A stretch of DNA of 35,687 bases from Lachnospiraceae bacterium. GTDB lineage: Bacteria > Bacillota > Clostridia > Lachnospirales > Lachnospiraceae. The position numbers were made by a program, and so were the translations under genes. Below, piece after piece: positions 1 to 7,265 of this stretch (its first letter is position 1; each line of letters opens with the position of its first letter). The notes below the pieces were generated by a model. The model ran no database searches and was not told the DNA's origin. It saw only the letters and a list, made by a program, of their open reading frames with translations. The stretch lies in assembly GCA_017521605.1 (NCBI GenBank), contig JAFXCD010000038.1, positions 1 to 35,687 on the forward strand, in the 5' to 3' direction.

Positions 1-10
1 AAAACAAAAA

Positions 11-50
11 TAGCGCTGTTTGTGAGTAAACTCCCAACAGCGCTACTTTT
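11..50. terminator. Bidirectional terminator hairpin downstream of tRNA-Lys
   Basis: A perfect 10-bp stem (TAGCGCTGTT at 11-20 with AACAGCGCTA at 36-45) encloses a 15-nt loop. A T-rich tract follows on the plus strand (47-56), and an A-rich tract precedes it (1-10), giving TTTTTGTTTT when read on the minus strand. It therefore can end transcripts from both sides, including tRNA-Lys transcription coming from the right. Confidence 0.85.
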
Positions 51-133
51 ATTTTTATCCGCACGTCTCTCTCGAATCGCAAAAAAAGAACCAACCCCAA
101 GGCTCCTACGTCCTCAAAATCAGTCCTTCATAG

Positions 134-206
134 TGGACCGCCAGGGGCTCGAACCCTGGACACCCTGATTAAGAGTCAGGTGCTCTACCAACTGAGCTAG
201 CGGTCC
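134..206 (-). tRNA. tRNA-Lys (anticodon CTT)
   Basis: A complete cloverleaf can be drawn on the minus strand. The acceptor stem is GGACCGC/GCGGTCC with discriminator A, the D-arm GCTC...GAGC, the anticodon stem CCTGA/TCAGG with loop CTCTTAA (anticodon CTT), and the T-arm CAGGG/CCCTG with loop TTCGAGC. The length is 73 nt. CCA is not encoded and would be added post-transcriptionally. Promoter and terminator are both recognisable nearby, so it looks monocistronic. Confidence 0.97.
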
Positions 207-242
207 ATTTCTTCATTTGTGTTGTCCTCAACGACAAAACCT

Positions 243-271
243 ATATTATCATAAGGTTTAAGAGAATGCAA
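243..271 (-). promoter_or_regulatory. Sigma-A promoter of tRNA-Lys
   Basis: On the minus strand, -35 TTGCAT (266-271), a 17-bp spacer and -10 TAATAT (243-248) preceded by TGA (a TGn extended -10). The tRNA 5' end lies 36 nt downstream of the -10. Confidence 0.7.
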
Positions 272-335
272 GTACTTTTTTAACAAAAATTGAAGAAATT
301 TTTTATTTATTTTAATCAACTTTCACATTTCATCA

Positions 336-773
336 TTATTGGTTGTGTTTGCAGGTTTTGCAGTAGCCGTAAAGCTCCAGTTTATGACCTGTGACAGTAA
401 AGCCGTCAGCCTGTAAATCGTCTTCTTCGTGGCTGTGTACATGCATGTGTTCAAAGGGGCAGGCATGGAGCGGGATTCTTTTGTGGCAGTTTAAGCATAC
501 GGCATAGTGGGTGTGTTCGCCACGATTCAGCTCGTATACGTAGGAGTCATCCCCCATGAAGCTGGTCTTGGAGATGATGCCGTGTTCCTCAAATGCCGTG
601 AGAATGCGGTATATGGTAGATACAGCGTAATTTCCCTCCGTATGGCACCTTTCTATGTGATTGTAGATTTGAACCGCGCTAAGGGGCTCTGAAGCGCTTT
701 CCAGCACATCATATACATCCTTACGCTGTCTGGTCCATTTCATCCCCTGGGGATATTGCTTTTTCTCTTCCAT
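336..773 (-). CDS. Fur-family metalloregulator (possibly Zur-like)
   Basis: A 145-aa Fur-family repressor: an N-terminal winged helix (about residues 12-80, with the recognition-helix region around AVSTIYRILTAFEEHGI), then the dimerisation and metal domain. Two structural-zinc cysteine pairs are visible (C93/C96 and C138/C141), with HTH at 87-89 and a His-rich stretch HMHVHSH at 109-115. The specific metal cannot be read from sequence; Zn fits the His/Cys richness. The start at 773 is chosen because GAGG lies 6 nt upstream; an in-frame ATG at 785 has a poorer site. It follows the permease gene by 21 nt, so both are cotranscribed and the protein probably represses its own operon through the palindrome at 1672-1702. 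No strong GC-rich terminator is seen after the stop. Confidence 0.88.
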   Translation of the reverse strand: MEEKKQYPQGMKWTRQRKDVYDVLESASEPLSAVQIYNHIERCHTEGNYAVSTIYRILTAFEEHGIISKTSFMGDDSYVYELNRGEHTHYAVCLNCHKRIPLHACPFEHMHVHSHEEDDLQADGFTVTGHKLELYGYCKTCKHNQ

Positions 774-794
774 AACTTTCCTCATTTGACTATT

Positions 795-1649
795 CTATAA
801 CTGTATGGGCAGGAATCCTAATACCATACCGGCAATCACGCCGATAGCATACATCAGTCCTAAAATCTTGATATTTTCCTTCTTGTTCTTATTGACTCTA
901 AACAGTACCAATACGCCTACTCCGGCATTTACCAGCAGGCCGGCCATCATAGCGCCCAGTCCCAACGCACCTTCCAGAAAAAGGCGAGTAATAATTACAG
1001 AAGAAGCACAGTTGGGAATCATACCTACCAAGCCGGCAAGCAAAGGGCCTACAATGGGCTTATTCAGTATCATCTGAGCCAGTACTTCCTCACCGATGGT
1101 CTCCAGCAACAATTCCAACAAGAAATTAATCAGCAAAATAAAGAGGGTAATGTGCAGGGTATGGATCAATGCCGACATCCAGATACCTTTTTCACAGTGG
1201 CAGTTCTCTTCCTCACACATCTCATGTATATGGTCATGGTCTTCCTTCTTGCCACAGACAATTACATCTATCAACAAGCCTGCTGCCATACCGATAAACA
1301 CTTTGATACCCAATATACCCAAAATAGTAGGAAATGCCACATTTTCAGAGATCATTATGGGTAGCATCTCATCTGAAGTGGAAAGGTAGATGGCAATCAG
1401 GGTACCCAGTGTAAGCACTCTTCCGGCAAATAAATTGGAAGCCGCTGCTGAAAAGCCACACTGAGGCAGAACTCCTAATAAGGAGCCCACTATGGGTCCC
1501 AGGCGTCCTGCTTTCTTTACTATTGTATGTGTTTTCTCCCCTGCCTTGTGCTCCAATGCTTCCATCACCAGATAGGTCAGGAACAAAAAGGGCACCAGCT
1601 TCAAGGTATCTAAGGTAGCATGTTCTATAAAATGAATAACGTTGTGCAT
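795..1649 (-). CDS. Heavy-metal exporter-like polytopic permease (ArsP_2-like)
   Basis: A 284-aa integral membrane protein with about 8-10 hydrophobic segments arranged as two halves. Each half carries a related motif: LPQCGFSAAASNLF (61-74) and IPNCASSVIITRLF (211-224). This duplicated P-x-C signature recalls the putative 10-TM heavy-metal exporter/ArsP_2 family, sometimes labelled arsenic efflux or putative manganese transporter. A metal-binding-like loop rich in Cys, His, Asp and Glu lies at 132-154. The start at 1649 is preferred (AGAGAGGAA ribosome binding site). An upstream in-frame TTG at 1670 would abut the operator and has no ribosome binding site. It is cotranscribed with the Fur-family gene, which suggests metal-controlled efflux or uptake. 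Family match is moderately sure; the substrate is unknown. Confidence 0.75.
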   Translation of the reverse strand: MHNVIHFIEHATLDTLKLVPFLFLTYLVMEALEHKAGEKTHTIVKKAGRLGPIVGSLLGVLPQCGFSAAASNLFAGRVLTLGTLIAIYLSTSDEMLPIMISENVAFPTILGILGIKVFIGMAAGLLIDVIVCGKKEDHDHIHEMCEEENCHCEKGIWMSALIHTLHITLFILLINFLLELLLETIGEEVLAQMILNKPIVGPLLAGLVGMIPNCASSVIITRLFLEGALGLGAMMAGLLVNAGVGVLVLFRVNKNKKENIKILGLMYAIGVIAGMVLGFLPIQL

Positions 1650-1671
1650 AAAATTCCTCTCTAAAAGCAAA

Positions 1672-1702
1672 CTAGATGCAAATGAGTTGCATTTGCATCT
1701 AG
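1672..1702. promoter_or_regulatory. Fur-family operator palindrome
   Basis: A perfect 13-bp inverted repeat, CTAGATGCAAATG / CATTTGCATCTAG, separated by AGTTG. It sits immediately downstream of the -10 of the permease promoter and 23 nt upstream of the permease start. The core GCAAATGAGTTGCATTTGC has the partial dyad symmetry of Fur/Zur/Mur-type boxes. With a Fur-family gene in the same operon, autoregulation is the simplest reading (inference). Confidence 0.75.
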
Positions 1703-1704
1703 AA

Positions 1705-1733
1705 ATATAAATCAGAATCTACTACTTTGTCAA
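1705..1733 (-). promoter_or_regulatory. Sigma-A promoter of the permease-fur operon
   Basis: Minus-strand -35 TTGACA (1728-1733), exactly 17 bp spacer, -10 TTATAT (1705-1710). The -35 hexamer is formed by the last Leu-Thr codons of the upstream beta-glucosidase gene, so the promoter is embedded in that coding end. The operator at 1672-1702 would cover the transcription start. Confidence 0.8.
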
Positions 1734-3959
1734 GAAAATTTTTGTACTTTCCATAATCATATCTGAGCTGTTTCCTACATGGAAGGCAAATTCTCCTGCT
1801 TCTACTACAAAGGCTTTGGTTTCTACATCGTAGAAGGCCAGTCCTCTGTTGTTTACAAGCATTTCCACATCTTTTGTTTCACCGGGCTCTAAGAATACCT
1901 TACCAAAGGCTTTTAACTCCTTCACCGGTCTTTGCACACTGCACTCTGTATCAGATACATAGCACTGTACTACTTCTGCACCTGCCACGCTACCGGTGTT
2001 AGTAACTTTTACACTTACCTTTACTGCTGCCTTTTCCAGGTCTGCTTCTTCATTTACCACACCTGCCTGAGGCAATACTTCCACCTGTAAATCGTCGAAA
2101 GCAAAAGTGGTATAGGAAAGTCCGTGACCAAAGGCAAATGCAGGCTTAATATCTTCCTTCTCATAATAACGGTATCCGTAGAAAATACCTTCCTTATAGG
2201 TTACGCTGTCTTCCTTACCGAATTCACCATTTTTGTAGGTGATGGTATCTGTATACTCTGCCGGGAAGGATTCCGGTAATTTACCACTGGGATTTACCTT
2301 ACCAAAGAGCACTTCCGTAAAGGCATGGCCCGTTTCCATACCGGCATAGTAGCACCAAAGGATGGCCTTGGCTTTATCCCTCCAAGGCATTTCCACAGGG
2401 GAACCTGCCACAAAGGTAACAATGGTATTGGGATTAGCTTCTAATAATGCTTCTATCAGTTCATCCTGAGCATAAGGAAGCTTCATATTGTCTCTGTCCC
2501 AGCCTTCTACATCATAATCGTGATTTAAACCGCCTACAAAAATAACCTCGTCTGCGGATTTTGCCAACTCTACCGCTTCCTCTAAAAGCTCCTTACGGGC
2601 CTTCATCACCTCTTCACGCTGCTTCTGCTGTTCCTCTGTTTCGCCCATAAAGTCTCTGCGGCTGATCTGGCGCTCCAAGCTGGTTTCCTGCCAGTTCACA
2701 GCATTTACATCCTCCTTCTTACCTGGGATAAAGTAACCCGGTGCATATAATACTTCAGCATTACCGCCCAGATAGGTCTTAATACCCATAAGAGGGGAAA
2801 TCTCGTACAATGCCTTAATTTCCGCACTTCCGCCACCACCTGCATGCTGGTGCTCTGCATTACGACCGATGACTGCGATACGTTTCTTCTTAGGTGCTCT
2901 CTCTCCCGCTTCCATAGCCACGCGTTCCTTGGTAATGGGCAAGAGATTGTCTTCATTCTTTAAAAGTACCAGAGACTCTCTGGCCGCTTTACGAATAGCC
3001 TGCTGATGCTCGGGAGTATTGTAGGAGCCTGCCTTACGGTTAGCAGCTTCCGGTCCCAGCATCTTCAAACGATACATCATACGCAGGATGTTGCGGACCT
3101 TGGCGTCCACATCCTCCATCTTCACCTCACCCTTCTTTACTGCCTCTACCAGAGGCTTTGCAAAGAAGTATTCGTCAAAATTAACTGTTACACTCATCTC
3201 CAGGTCCATGCTGGCTTCTGCTGTTTCCTTGGTAGAGTGAACGGAACCCCAGTCACTTATGACAGTGCCGTCATATCCCCACTCTTCCCGTAAGATTTCA
3301 TTCAACAGACGCTTATTGGCGCTGCAGTGTACACCTTCAAACTTATTGTAGGCATTCATCAGGGAATAGGTACCTGCCTTCTGCACTGCTGCCTTGAAGC
3401 CGGGCAGATAAATTTCGCGCAAGGTTCTTTCATCCACGTAGGTGTCTACCCAGAGACGATTGGTTTCCTGGTTATTCAGAGCAAAATGCTTTACACAGGC
3501 TGCCACATCAGCTTCCTGGATACCCTTTATCATAGGTACTACCATCTCTTCTACCAGATAAGGATCCTCGCTCATATACTCGAAATTACGACCACACAGA
3601 GGGTCTCTCTTAATATTGATACCGGGTGCCAGAATCACATCCTTGCCACGTCCTCTGGCTTCCTCACCCAGGGTTTTACCTCCTGCATAAGCACAGTCCG
3701 GATTCCAGGTAGCACTTACTGCAGAATTGCTGGGCATATAGGATACAAAATCGTCGGAAAGATTGATAGGGAACCAGCTGTCCATAGGGAACTGGTTGCG
3801 CACACCCATGGGACCGTCTGAGGTCTCCAGACCGGGAATGCCCTTTTCCTTTACATCACCACTGGTGAAAAGACCTATACCATGAAGCATATTTGCCTTC
3901 TCCTCGATGGTCAGGTCCGCTATAATCTTACTTATCTGTTCTTCGTAATTATTCTGCAT
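1722..3959 (-). CDS. GH3 family beta-glucosidase-like glycoside hydrolase
   Basis: A 745-aa protein of the usual three-domain GH3 type. The N-terminal (beta/alpha)8 domain contains KHF (157-159) and the nucleophile motif VISDWG with D236. The alpha/beta sandwich domain has a conserved VEGWDRDNMKLP stretch, and there is a C-terminal fibronectin-III-like domain (about 640-745). No signal peptide or PA14 insertion is visible, so it should be cytosolic and act on imported oligosaccharides or glucosides, releasing the terminal non-reducing sugar. Substrate specificity (beta-glucoside, beta-xyloside or other) is not readable. A strong ribosome binding site (GAAGGAG) precedes the ATG. It is the last gene of an operon after an aldo/keto reductase (13-nt gap), and its final codons supply the -35 box of the next operon. 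Confidence 0.93.
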   Translation of the reverse strand: MQNNYEEQISKIIADLTIEEKANMLHGIGLFTSGDVKEKGIPGLETSDGPMGVRNQFPMDSWFPINLSDDFVSYMPSNSAVSATWNPDCAYAGGKTLGEEARGRGKDVILAPGINIKRDPLCGRNFEYMSEDPYLVEEMVVPMIKGIQEADVAACVKHFALNNQETNRLWVDTYVDERTLREIYLPGFKAAVQKAGTYSLMNAYNKFEGVHCSANKRLLNEILREEWGYDGTVISDWGSVHSTKETAEASMDLEMSVTVNFDEYFFAKPLVEAVKKGEVKMEDVDAKVRNILRMMYRLKMLGPEAANRKAGSYNTPEHQQAIRKAARESLVLLKNEDNLLPITKERVAMEAGERAPKKKRIAVIGRNAEHQHAGGGGSAEIKALYEISPLMGIKTYLGGNAEVLYAPGYFIPGKKEDVNAVNWQETSLERQISRRDFMGETEEQQKQREEVMKARKELLEEAVELAKSADEVIFVGGLNHDYDVEGWDRDNMKLPYAQDELIEALLEANPNTIVTFVAGSPVEMPWRDKAKAILWCYYAGMETGHAFTEVLFGKVNPSGKLPESFPAEYTDTITYKNGEFGKEDSVTYKEGIFYGYRYYEKEDIKPAFAFGHGLSYTTFAFDDLQVEVLPQAGVVNEEADLEKAAVKVSVKVTNTGSVAGAEVVQCYVSDTECSVQRPVKELKAFGKVFLEPGETKDVEMLVNNRGLAFYDVETKAFVVEAGEFAFHVGNSSDMIMESTKIFLTK

Positions 3960-3972
3960 ACATTTTCTCCTT

Positions 3973-4839
3973 CTATTGATTAAAATTGCTTTTTACCTTA
4001 GGAATAGCAAAGTCAGGATGTTCGCCCTGCCAGGTATTCTGAGGCATACATTCCAGCATCTGTACATCTGCTCTTTCCAGTTCAAAATCAAAAATCATCA
4101 TATTTTCCAGCATTCTGCCTTTATCTGCAGATTTTACAATAGGCATAATCCCCTTCTGATATAAAAAGCGCAGACAAATTTGTGCTTTCGATTTTCCATA
4201 CTTCCGGGCCAGTTCTGAAATCACCGGATGATTGTCCATGGCTCCTCTGGCCAAAGGACTCCATGCCTGCACTAAAATACCCTTGCTCTGAGTATAAGCA
4301 ACTGCTGCCTCTTGGGAATACCCAATATGCAACTCCAACTGATTGACTGCCGGCTTAATGGTTGCAGTTTCCAGAATTGCATCCAAATGGTGGGGCAGAA
4401 AATTACTTAAACCGATTGCCCTAACCTTACCCTCACGAACCAGCTCTTCCATGGCTCTCCAGGTTTCCTGACAACGTTCCTTCCAGTCTGTATCCTCCTC
4501 ATTTACCTTGGGCCAATGTATCAGATATAGGTCCAGATAGTCTGTCTGTAAACGGTTCAGACTGCGCTCACAAGCTGCCTTTGTTTCCTCATAGCCCATC
4601 TCATCGGTCCAGGCCTTAGATGCTAGGAAAAATAACTCTCTGGGCAAGCCACTTTCCTTTATGGCCTGTCCCAAAGCTCTTTCTGTACCATAGAGGGAGG
4701 CTGTGTCAAAATATCGGTAACCGGCCTCTATAGCGTCCTTTATCATCTGCAGATTATCTCCTCCCTTAGCATTGTAGGTACCAAAGCCTATGGCCGGCAC
4801 CTTCATACTCTGGGGCAGTGTAAATAACTCACTTATCAT
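3973..4839 (-). CDS. Aldo/keto reductase
   Basis: A 288-aa NADPH-dependent aldo/keto reductase with the full catalytic tetrad: D45 (YFDTASLYGTE), Y50, K75 (FLASKAW) and H108 (LIHWP). The length and the GLSNF motif fit the 2,5-diketogluconate-reductase-like branch, which reduces aldehydes or ketones of sugars and other carbonyls in the cytosol. GGAGG lies about 10 nt ahead of the ATG. Cotranscribed with the downstream GH3 gene (13 nt) and the upstream methyltransferase (14 nt). The real substrate is unknown; a role linked to sugar metabolism is inferred only from the neighbour. Confidence 0.92.
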   Translation of the reverse strand: MISELFTLPQSMKVPAIGFGTYNAKGGDNLQMIKDAIEAGYRYFDTASLYGTERALGQAIKESGLPRELFFLASKAWTDEMGYEETKAACERSLNRLQTDYLDLYLIHWPKVNEEDTDWKERCQETWRAMEELVREGKVRAIGLSNFLPHHLDAILETATIKPAVNQLELHIGYSQEAAVAYTQSKGILVQAWSPLARGAMDNHPVISELARKYGKSKAQICLRFLYQKGIMPIVKSADKGRMLENMMIFDFELERADVQMLECMPQNTWQGEHPDFAIPKVKSNFNQ

Positions 4840-4853
4840 CTATACCGCGCCTC

Positions 4854-6056
4854 CTATTTCTCCTCTACTACCTGGAAGATATAAAATTTCAAATAATAAG
4901 ATTGGTCTGCTGCCCACAATATGGGGTGATCACAGGTCTGGGTACGAAATTCTACCTGACGCAAACGTTTGTGGGCACCGTTGGCAGCTTCCCTTATGGT
5001 CTTGGCAAACAAGTCAGGATCCATAAAGTGGGAACAGGAACAGGTCACCAGAAAGCCTCCATCCTTCACCAGCTTCAGTCCTCTTACATTAATCTCACGA
5101 TAGCCCTTCACCGCATTCTTAATGGAATTACGAGATTTGGTAAAGGCCGGCGGGTCCAAAATTACCACATCATACTTCTCACCCTTGGCTTCTAATTCCG
5201 GCAATAACTCAAACACATCCGCACATTGGAAGCGCACTTTATCCTGTAAACCATTTAGGGCTGCATTCTCCGTAGCCTGATCCACTGCCAGCTGGGACGC
5301 ATCCACGCCCAGTACTTCCTTAGCTCCGGCAATACCTGCATTCAAGGCAAAAGAGCCTGTATGGGTAAAGCAGTCTAATACCTTTTTATCCTTACAGAAT
5401 CGGTGAATAGCCGCTCTGTTATTCTTCTGATCCAGGAAAAATCCTGTTTTCTGGCCATCTTCCACATCCACTATATAATGTACACCATTCTCTATGATTT
5501 CCACCTTGGTATCAAAGGGGTCTCCTATAAAGCCTTTGTAACGTTCCATACCCTCCTGCAAACGAACCTTGGCATCGCTTCTCTCGTATACTCCACGAAT
5601 GGTAATACCATCCTCTAAAAGTACCTTTTTCAGCGCCTCCACGATAGTCAGTTTCCATTTATCAATCCCCAGTGCCAGAGATTCTACCACCAGCACGTCA
5701 GAGAATTTATCAATTACCAGACCGGGCAGGAAATCTGCCTCTCCAAAAATCACACGGCAACTGGAAGTATCCACCGTTTCCTTACGATAATTCCAGGCCG
5801 CACGTACTCTCTCCTCCATAAACTCTTCATCGATTACAGTATCCTTTTTACGTGATAAGAGACGAATGAAAATCTTGGAGTGGCGGTTGGCAAAACCGTA
5901 ACCCATAAAATATCCGTCAAAATCATGTACTGTTACTATATCTCCATCCTCAAAACTTCCTACAATGGAAGCCACTTCATTATCATATATCCACATACCA
6001 CCGGCTTTGATGGTACGTCCTTCACCTTTTCTCAAGGTTACAATTGTCTGATACAT
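4854..6056 (-). CDS. Class I rRNA large-subunit methyltransferase (RlmI-like, PUA domain)
   Basis: A 400-aa SAM-dependent RNA methyltransferase of the COG1092/RlmI type (E. coli RlmI, about 396 aa, makes m5C1962 in 23S rRNA). An N-terminal PUA-like domain (about 1-75) is followed by a central domain and a Rossmann methyltransferase fold. Visible motifs are VLDCFTHTGSFALNA (SAM-binding motif I, about 226-240), DPPAF (301-305) and the cysteines of TCSCSH (C339, C341) expected in m5C catalysis. The start is supported by AGGAGG 6 nt upstream. First gene of the three-gene minus-strand operon, diverging from tRNA-Pro; a clear promoter for it was not found in the 86-bp gap, which the tRNA promoter occupies. 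The target position in rRNA is inferred from family only. Confidence 0.9.
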   Translation of the reverse strand: MYQTIVTLRKGEGRTIKAGGMWIYDNEVASIVGSFEDGDIVTVHDFDGYFMGYGFANRHSKIFIRLLSRKKDTVIDEEFMEERVRAAWNYRKETVDTSSCRVIFGEADFLPGLVIDKFSDVLVVESLALGIDKWKLTIVEALKKVLLEDGITIRGVYERSDAKVRLQEGMERYKGFIGDPFDTKVEIIENGVHYIVDVEDGQKTGFFLDQKNNRAAIHRFCKDKKVLDCFTHTGSFALNAGIAGAKEVLGVDASQLAVDQATENAALNGLQDKVRFQCADVFELLPELEAKGEKYDVVILDPPAFTKSRNSIKNAVKGYREINVRGLKLVKDGGFLVTCSCSHFMDPDLFAKTIREAANGAHKRLRQVEFRTQTCDHPILWAADQSYYLKFYIFQVVEEK

Positions 6057-6095
6057 TTATTTCCTCCTACCCTGACCAACTACTAAAGAATTAGG

Positions 6096-6124
6096 TTGAC
6101 AAATCCACGTAAATTTAATATAAT
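6096..6124 (+). promoter_or_regulatory. Consensus sigma-A promoter of tRNA-Pro
   Basis: A perfect consensus: TTGACA (6096-6101), 17-bp spacer, TATAAT (6119-6124). The tRNA begins 18 nt after the -10. Strength matches a stable-RNA gene. Confidence 0.93.
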
Positions 6125-6142
6125 TTCAATGTTGTCATAAGA

Positions 6143-6216
<74 letters not shown>

Positions 6217-6221
6217 TTAGA

Positions 6222-6253
6222 AAGAAGTTCTCACAAAGAGGGCTTCTTTTTTT
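6222..6253 (+). terminator. Intrinsic terminator of tRNA-Pro
   Basis: An 11-bp stem with two G-T pairs (AAGAAGTTCTC at 6222-6232 with GAGGGCTTCTT at 6238-6248), 5-nt loop, followed by TTTTT. Confidence 0.85.
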
Positions 6254-6320
6254 GATTTTGTCAAAAAAAAACTTTTCTGTCAACAGATTATCTTGTTGTT
6301 TTCATGTATAATTTTGCACT

Positions 6321-6357
6321 AAAAAGGGCTACCTGCCGGTCAAACCGGGGTATCCCT
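6321..6357 (-). terminator. Intrinsic terminator downstream of mecA
   Basis: Read on the minus strand, three stacked helices (AGGG/CCCT, TACC/GGTA, CCGGT/ACCGG) with single-base mismatch and a 2-nt bulge form one long hairpin with a 3-nt loop, directly followed by TTTTT (6325-6321). It ends the mecA transcript about 70 nt after the stop. The rest of the 6254-6425 gap is AT-rich with nothing else recognised. Confidence 0.75.
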
Positions 6358-6425
6358 AAAATTACATCTACTTATTCTTTCGGAAATCCATACTCATAAT
6401 TAATAATATATCCTTCCTTCAAAAG

Positions 6426-7115
6426 CTAAGAAAGTCTCAGTTTCACTATTGCCTTGTCCTCAATAATGCACTCCCCATGCTCCTGTAAATAGCGTAGCTT
6501 ATCCTCTGCCGCACCATATAATACGCCATACTCCAATGCATGGATGCAAGCCCGACTATAACGTTCATAAGAAGCACCACCCTTTTGCAGATACAGGTAA
6601 TAATTGCCATCCATTCTATAAAGGATGCTTATCATACGCAAATTCTTGGGCAATACGGATGCATAATCACTCAATTGCTTAATACTATCAAATACAAAAA
6701 GGGCATAATCCGGCTTCTCTTGCACAGACTTTTCTTGTAAGGGCTCTTCTGCGGTAGATTCCTTAGCAGCCTTTCCTGCAATGGCTGCAATATTAGGGAA
6801 ATGCTCTTCCAGAGTTTTTTGTACCTCCTTCAGATATTCCTGAAGCATCGGATTCTTCTTCAAATCCTCCGGTGTACGCTCTGACAAGGTGAGTATCATA
6901 CCCTTATCCGGCATCATCATAATCTGCATATCCATAGCAAATTCCGGCGGCTTGTAACCCACTTCTTCCACTGCCTGTTCAATAATATCCTCTACCACTT
7001 CCTTGGCCTTCTCCGAGCGAAGTATAAAATCCTTATATGTAATTTCCAATTCTTCCAATTCTTCATTGGAAATGAAACATTTTACGGTTTTATCATCAAT
7101 TCTTTCTATCTTCAT
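6426..7115 (-). CDS. mecA: Adaptor protein MecA
   Basis: A 229-aa MecA-family adaptor that, in Firmicutes, delivers substrates to the ClpCP protease and drives ClpC assembly. The N-terminal target-recognition domain opens with the family signature MKIERIDDKTVKCFIS, followed by an acidic helical stretch. A charged linker (about 110-140) leads to the C-terminal ClpC-binding domain (about 135-229), which contains LYLQKGGASYERYSRACIH. The start at 7115 is used because AGGTGAGG lies just upstream and the family begins at MKIERI; a GTG at 7127 is in frame but has no ribosome binding site. Own promoter and terminator make it monocistronic. Targets in this organism are unknown. Confidence 0.93.
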   Translation of the reverse strand: MKIERIDDKTVKCFISNEELEELEITYKDFILRSEKAKEVVEDIIEQAVEEVGYKPPEFAMDMQIMMMPDKGMILTLSERTPEDLKKNPMLQEYLKEVQKTLEEHFPNIAAIAGKAAKESTAEEPLQEKSVQEKPDYALFVFDSIKQLSDYASVLPKNLRMISILYRMDGNYYLYLQKGGASYERYSRACIHALEYGVLYGAAEDKLRYLQEHGECIIEDKAIVKLRLS

Positions 7116-7187
7116 GTAATTCCTCACCTACTAATATTTTAAGGCAAATCCCCAAAATACTGCATATCCGCGGACTCGCGTATAGTA

Positions 7188-7215
7188 AGTATACCATATT
7201 TTTTTCTTTTTTCAA
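7188..7215 (-). promoter_or_regulatory. mecA: Promoter of mecA
   Basis: Minus-strand -35 TTGAAA (7210-7215), 16-bp A-rich spacer, extended -10 TGG-TATACT (7188-7193). It predicts a leader of about 65 nt containing a small CGCG/CGCG hairpin. The -35 abuts the U-tract of the preceding gene's terminator. Confidence 0.65.
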
Positions 7216-7216
7216 C

Positions 7217-7248
7217 CAAAAAACAGCACCACCCTACGATGATGCCGT
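7217..7248 (-). terminator. Intrinsic terminator after the S41 peptidase gene
   Basis: A 9-bp stem on the minus strand (ACGGCATCA with TGGTGCTGT, two G-T pairs), 8-nt loop, followed by TTTTTT. It closes the ABC transporter/S41 operon. Confidence 0.8.
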
Positions 7249-7265
7249 TCTCTTGTATCCTTTAT

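Noticed and set aside
1650-1670. Longer permease start at TTG 1670
   Set aside because: No ribosome binding site, and translation would begin against the operator; ATG at 1649 has a good one.
6325-6357. Multi-helix structure considered as a riboswitch or ncRNA
   Set aside because: On the minus strand it is followed at once by TTTTT and lies just after mecA, so a terminator explains it; no known aptamer consensus was recognised.
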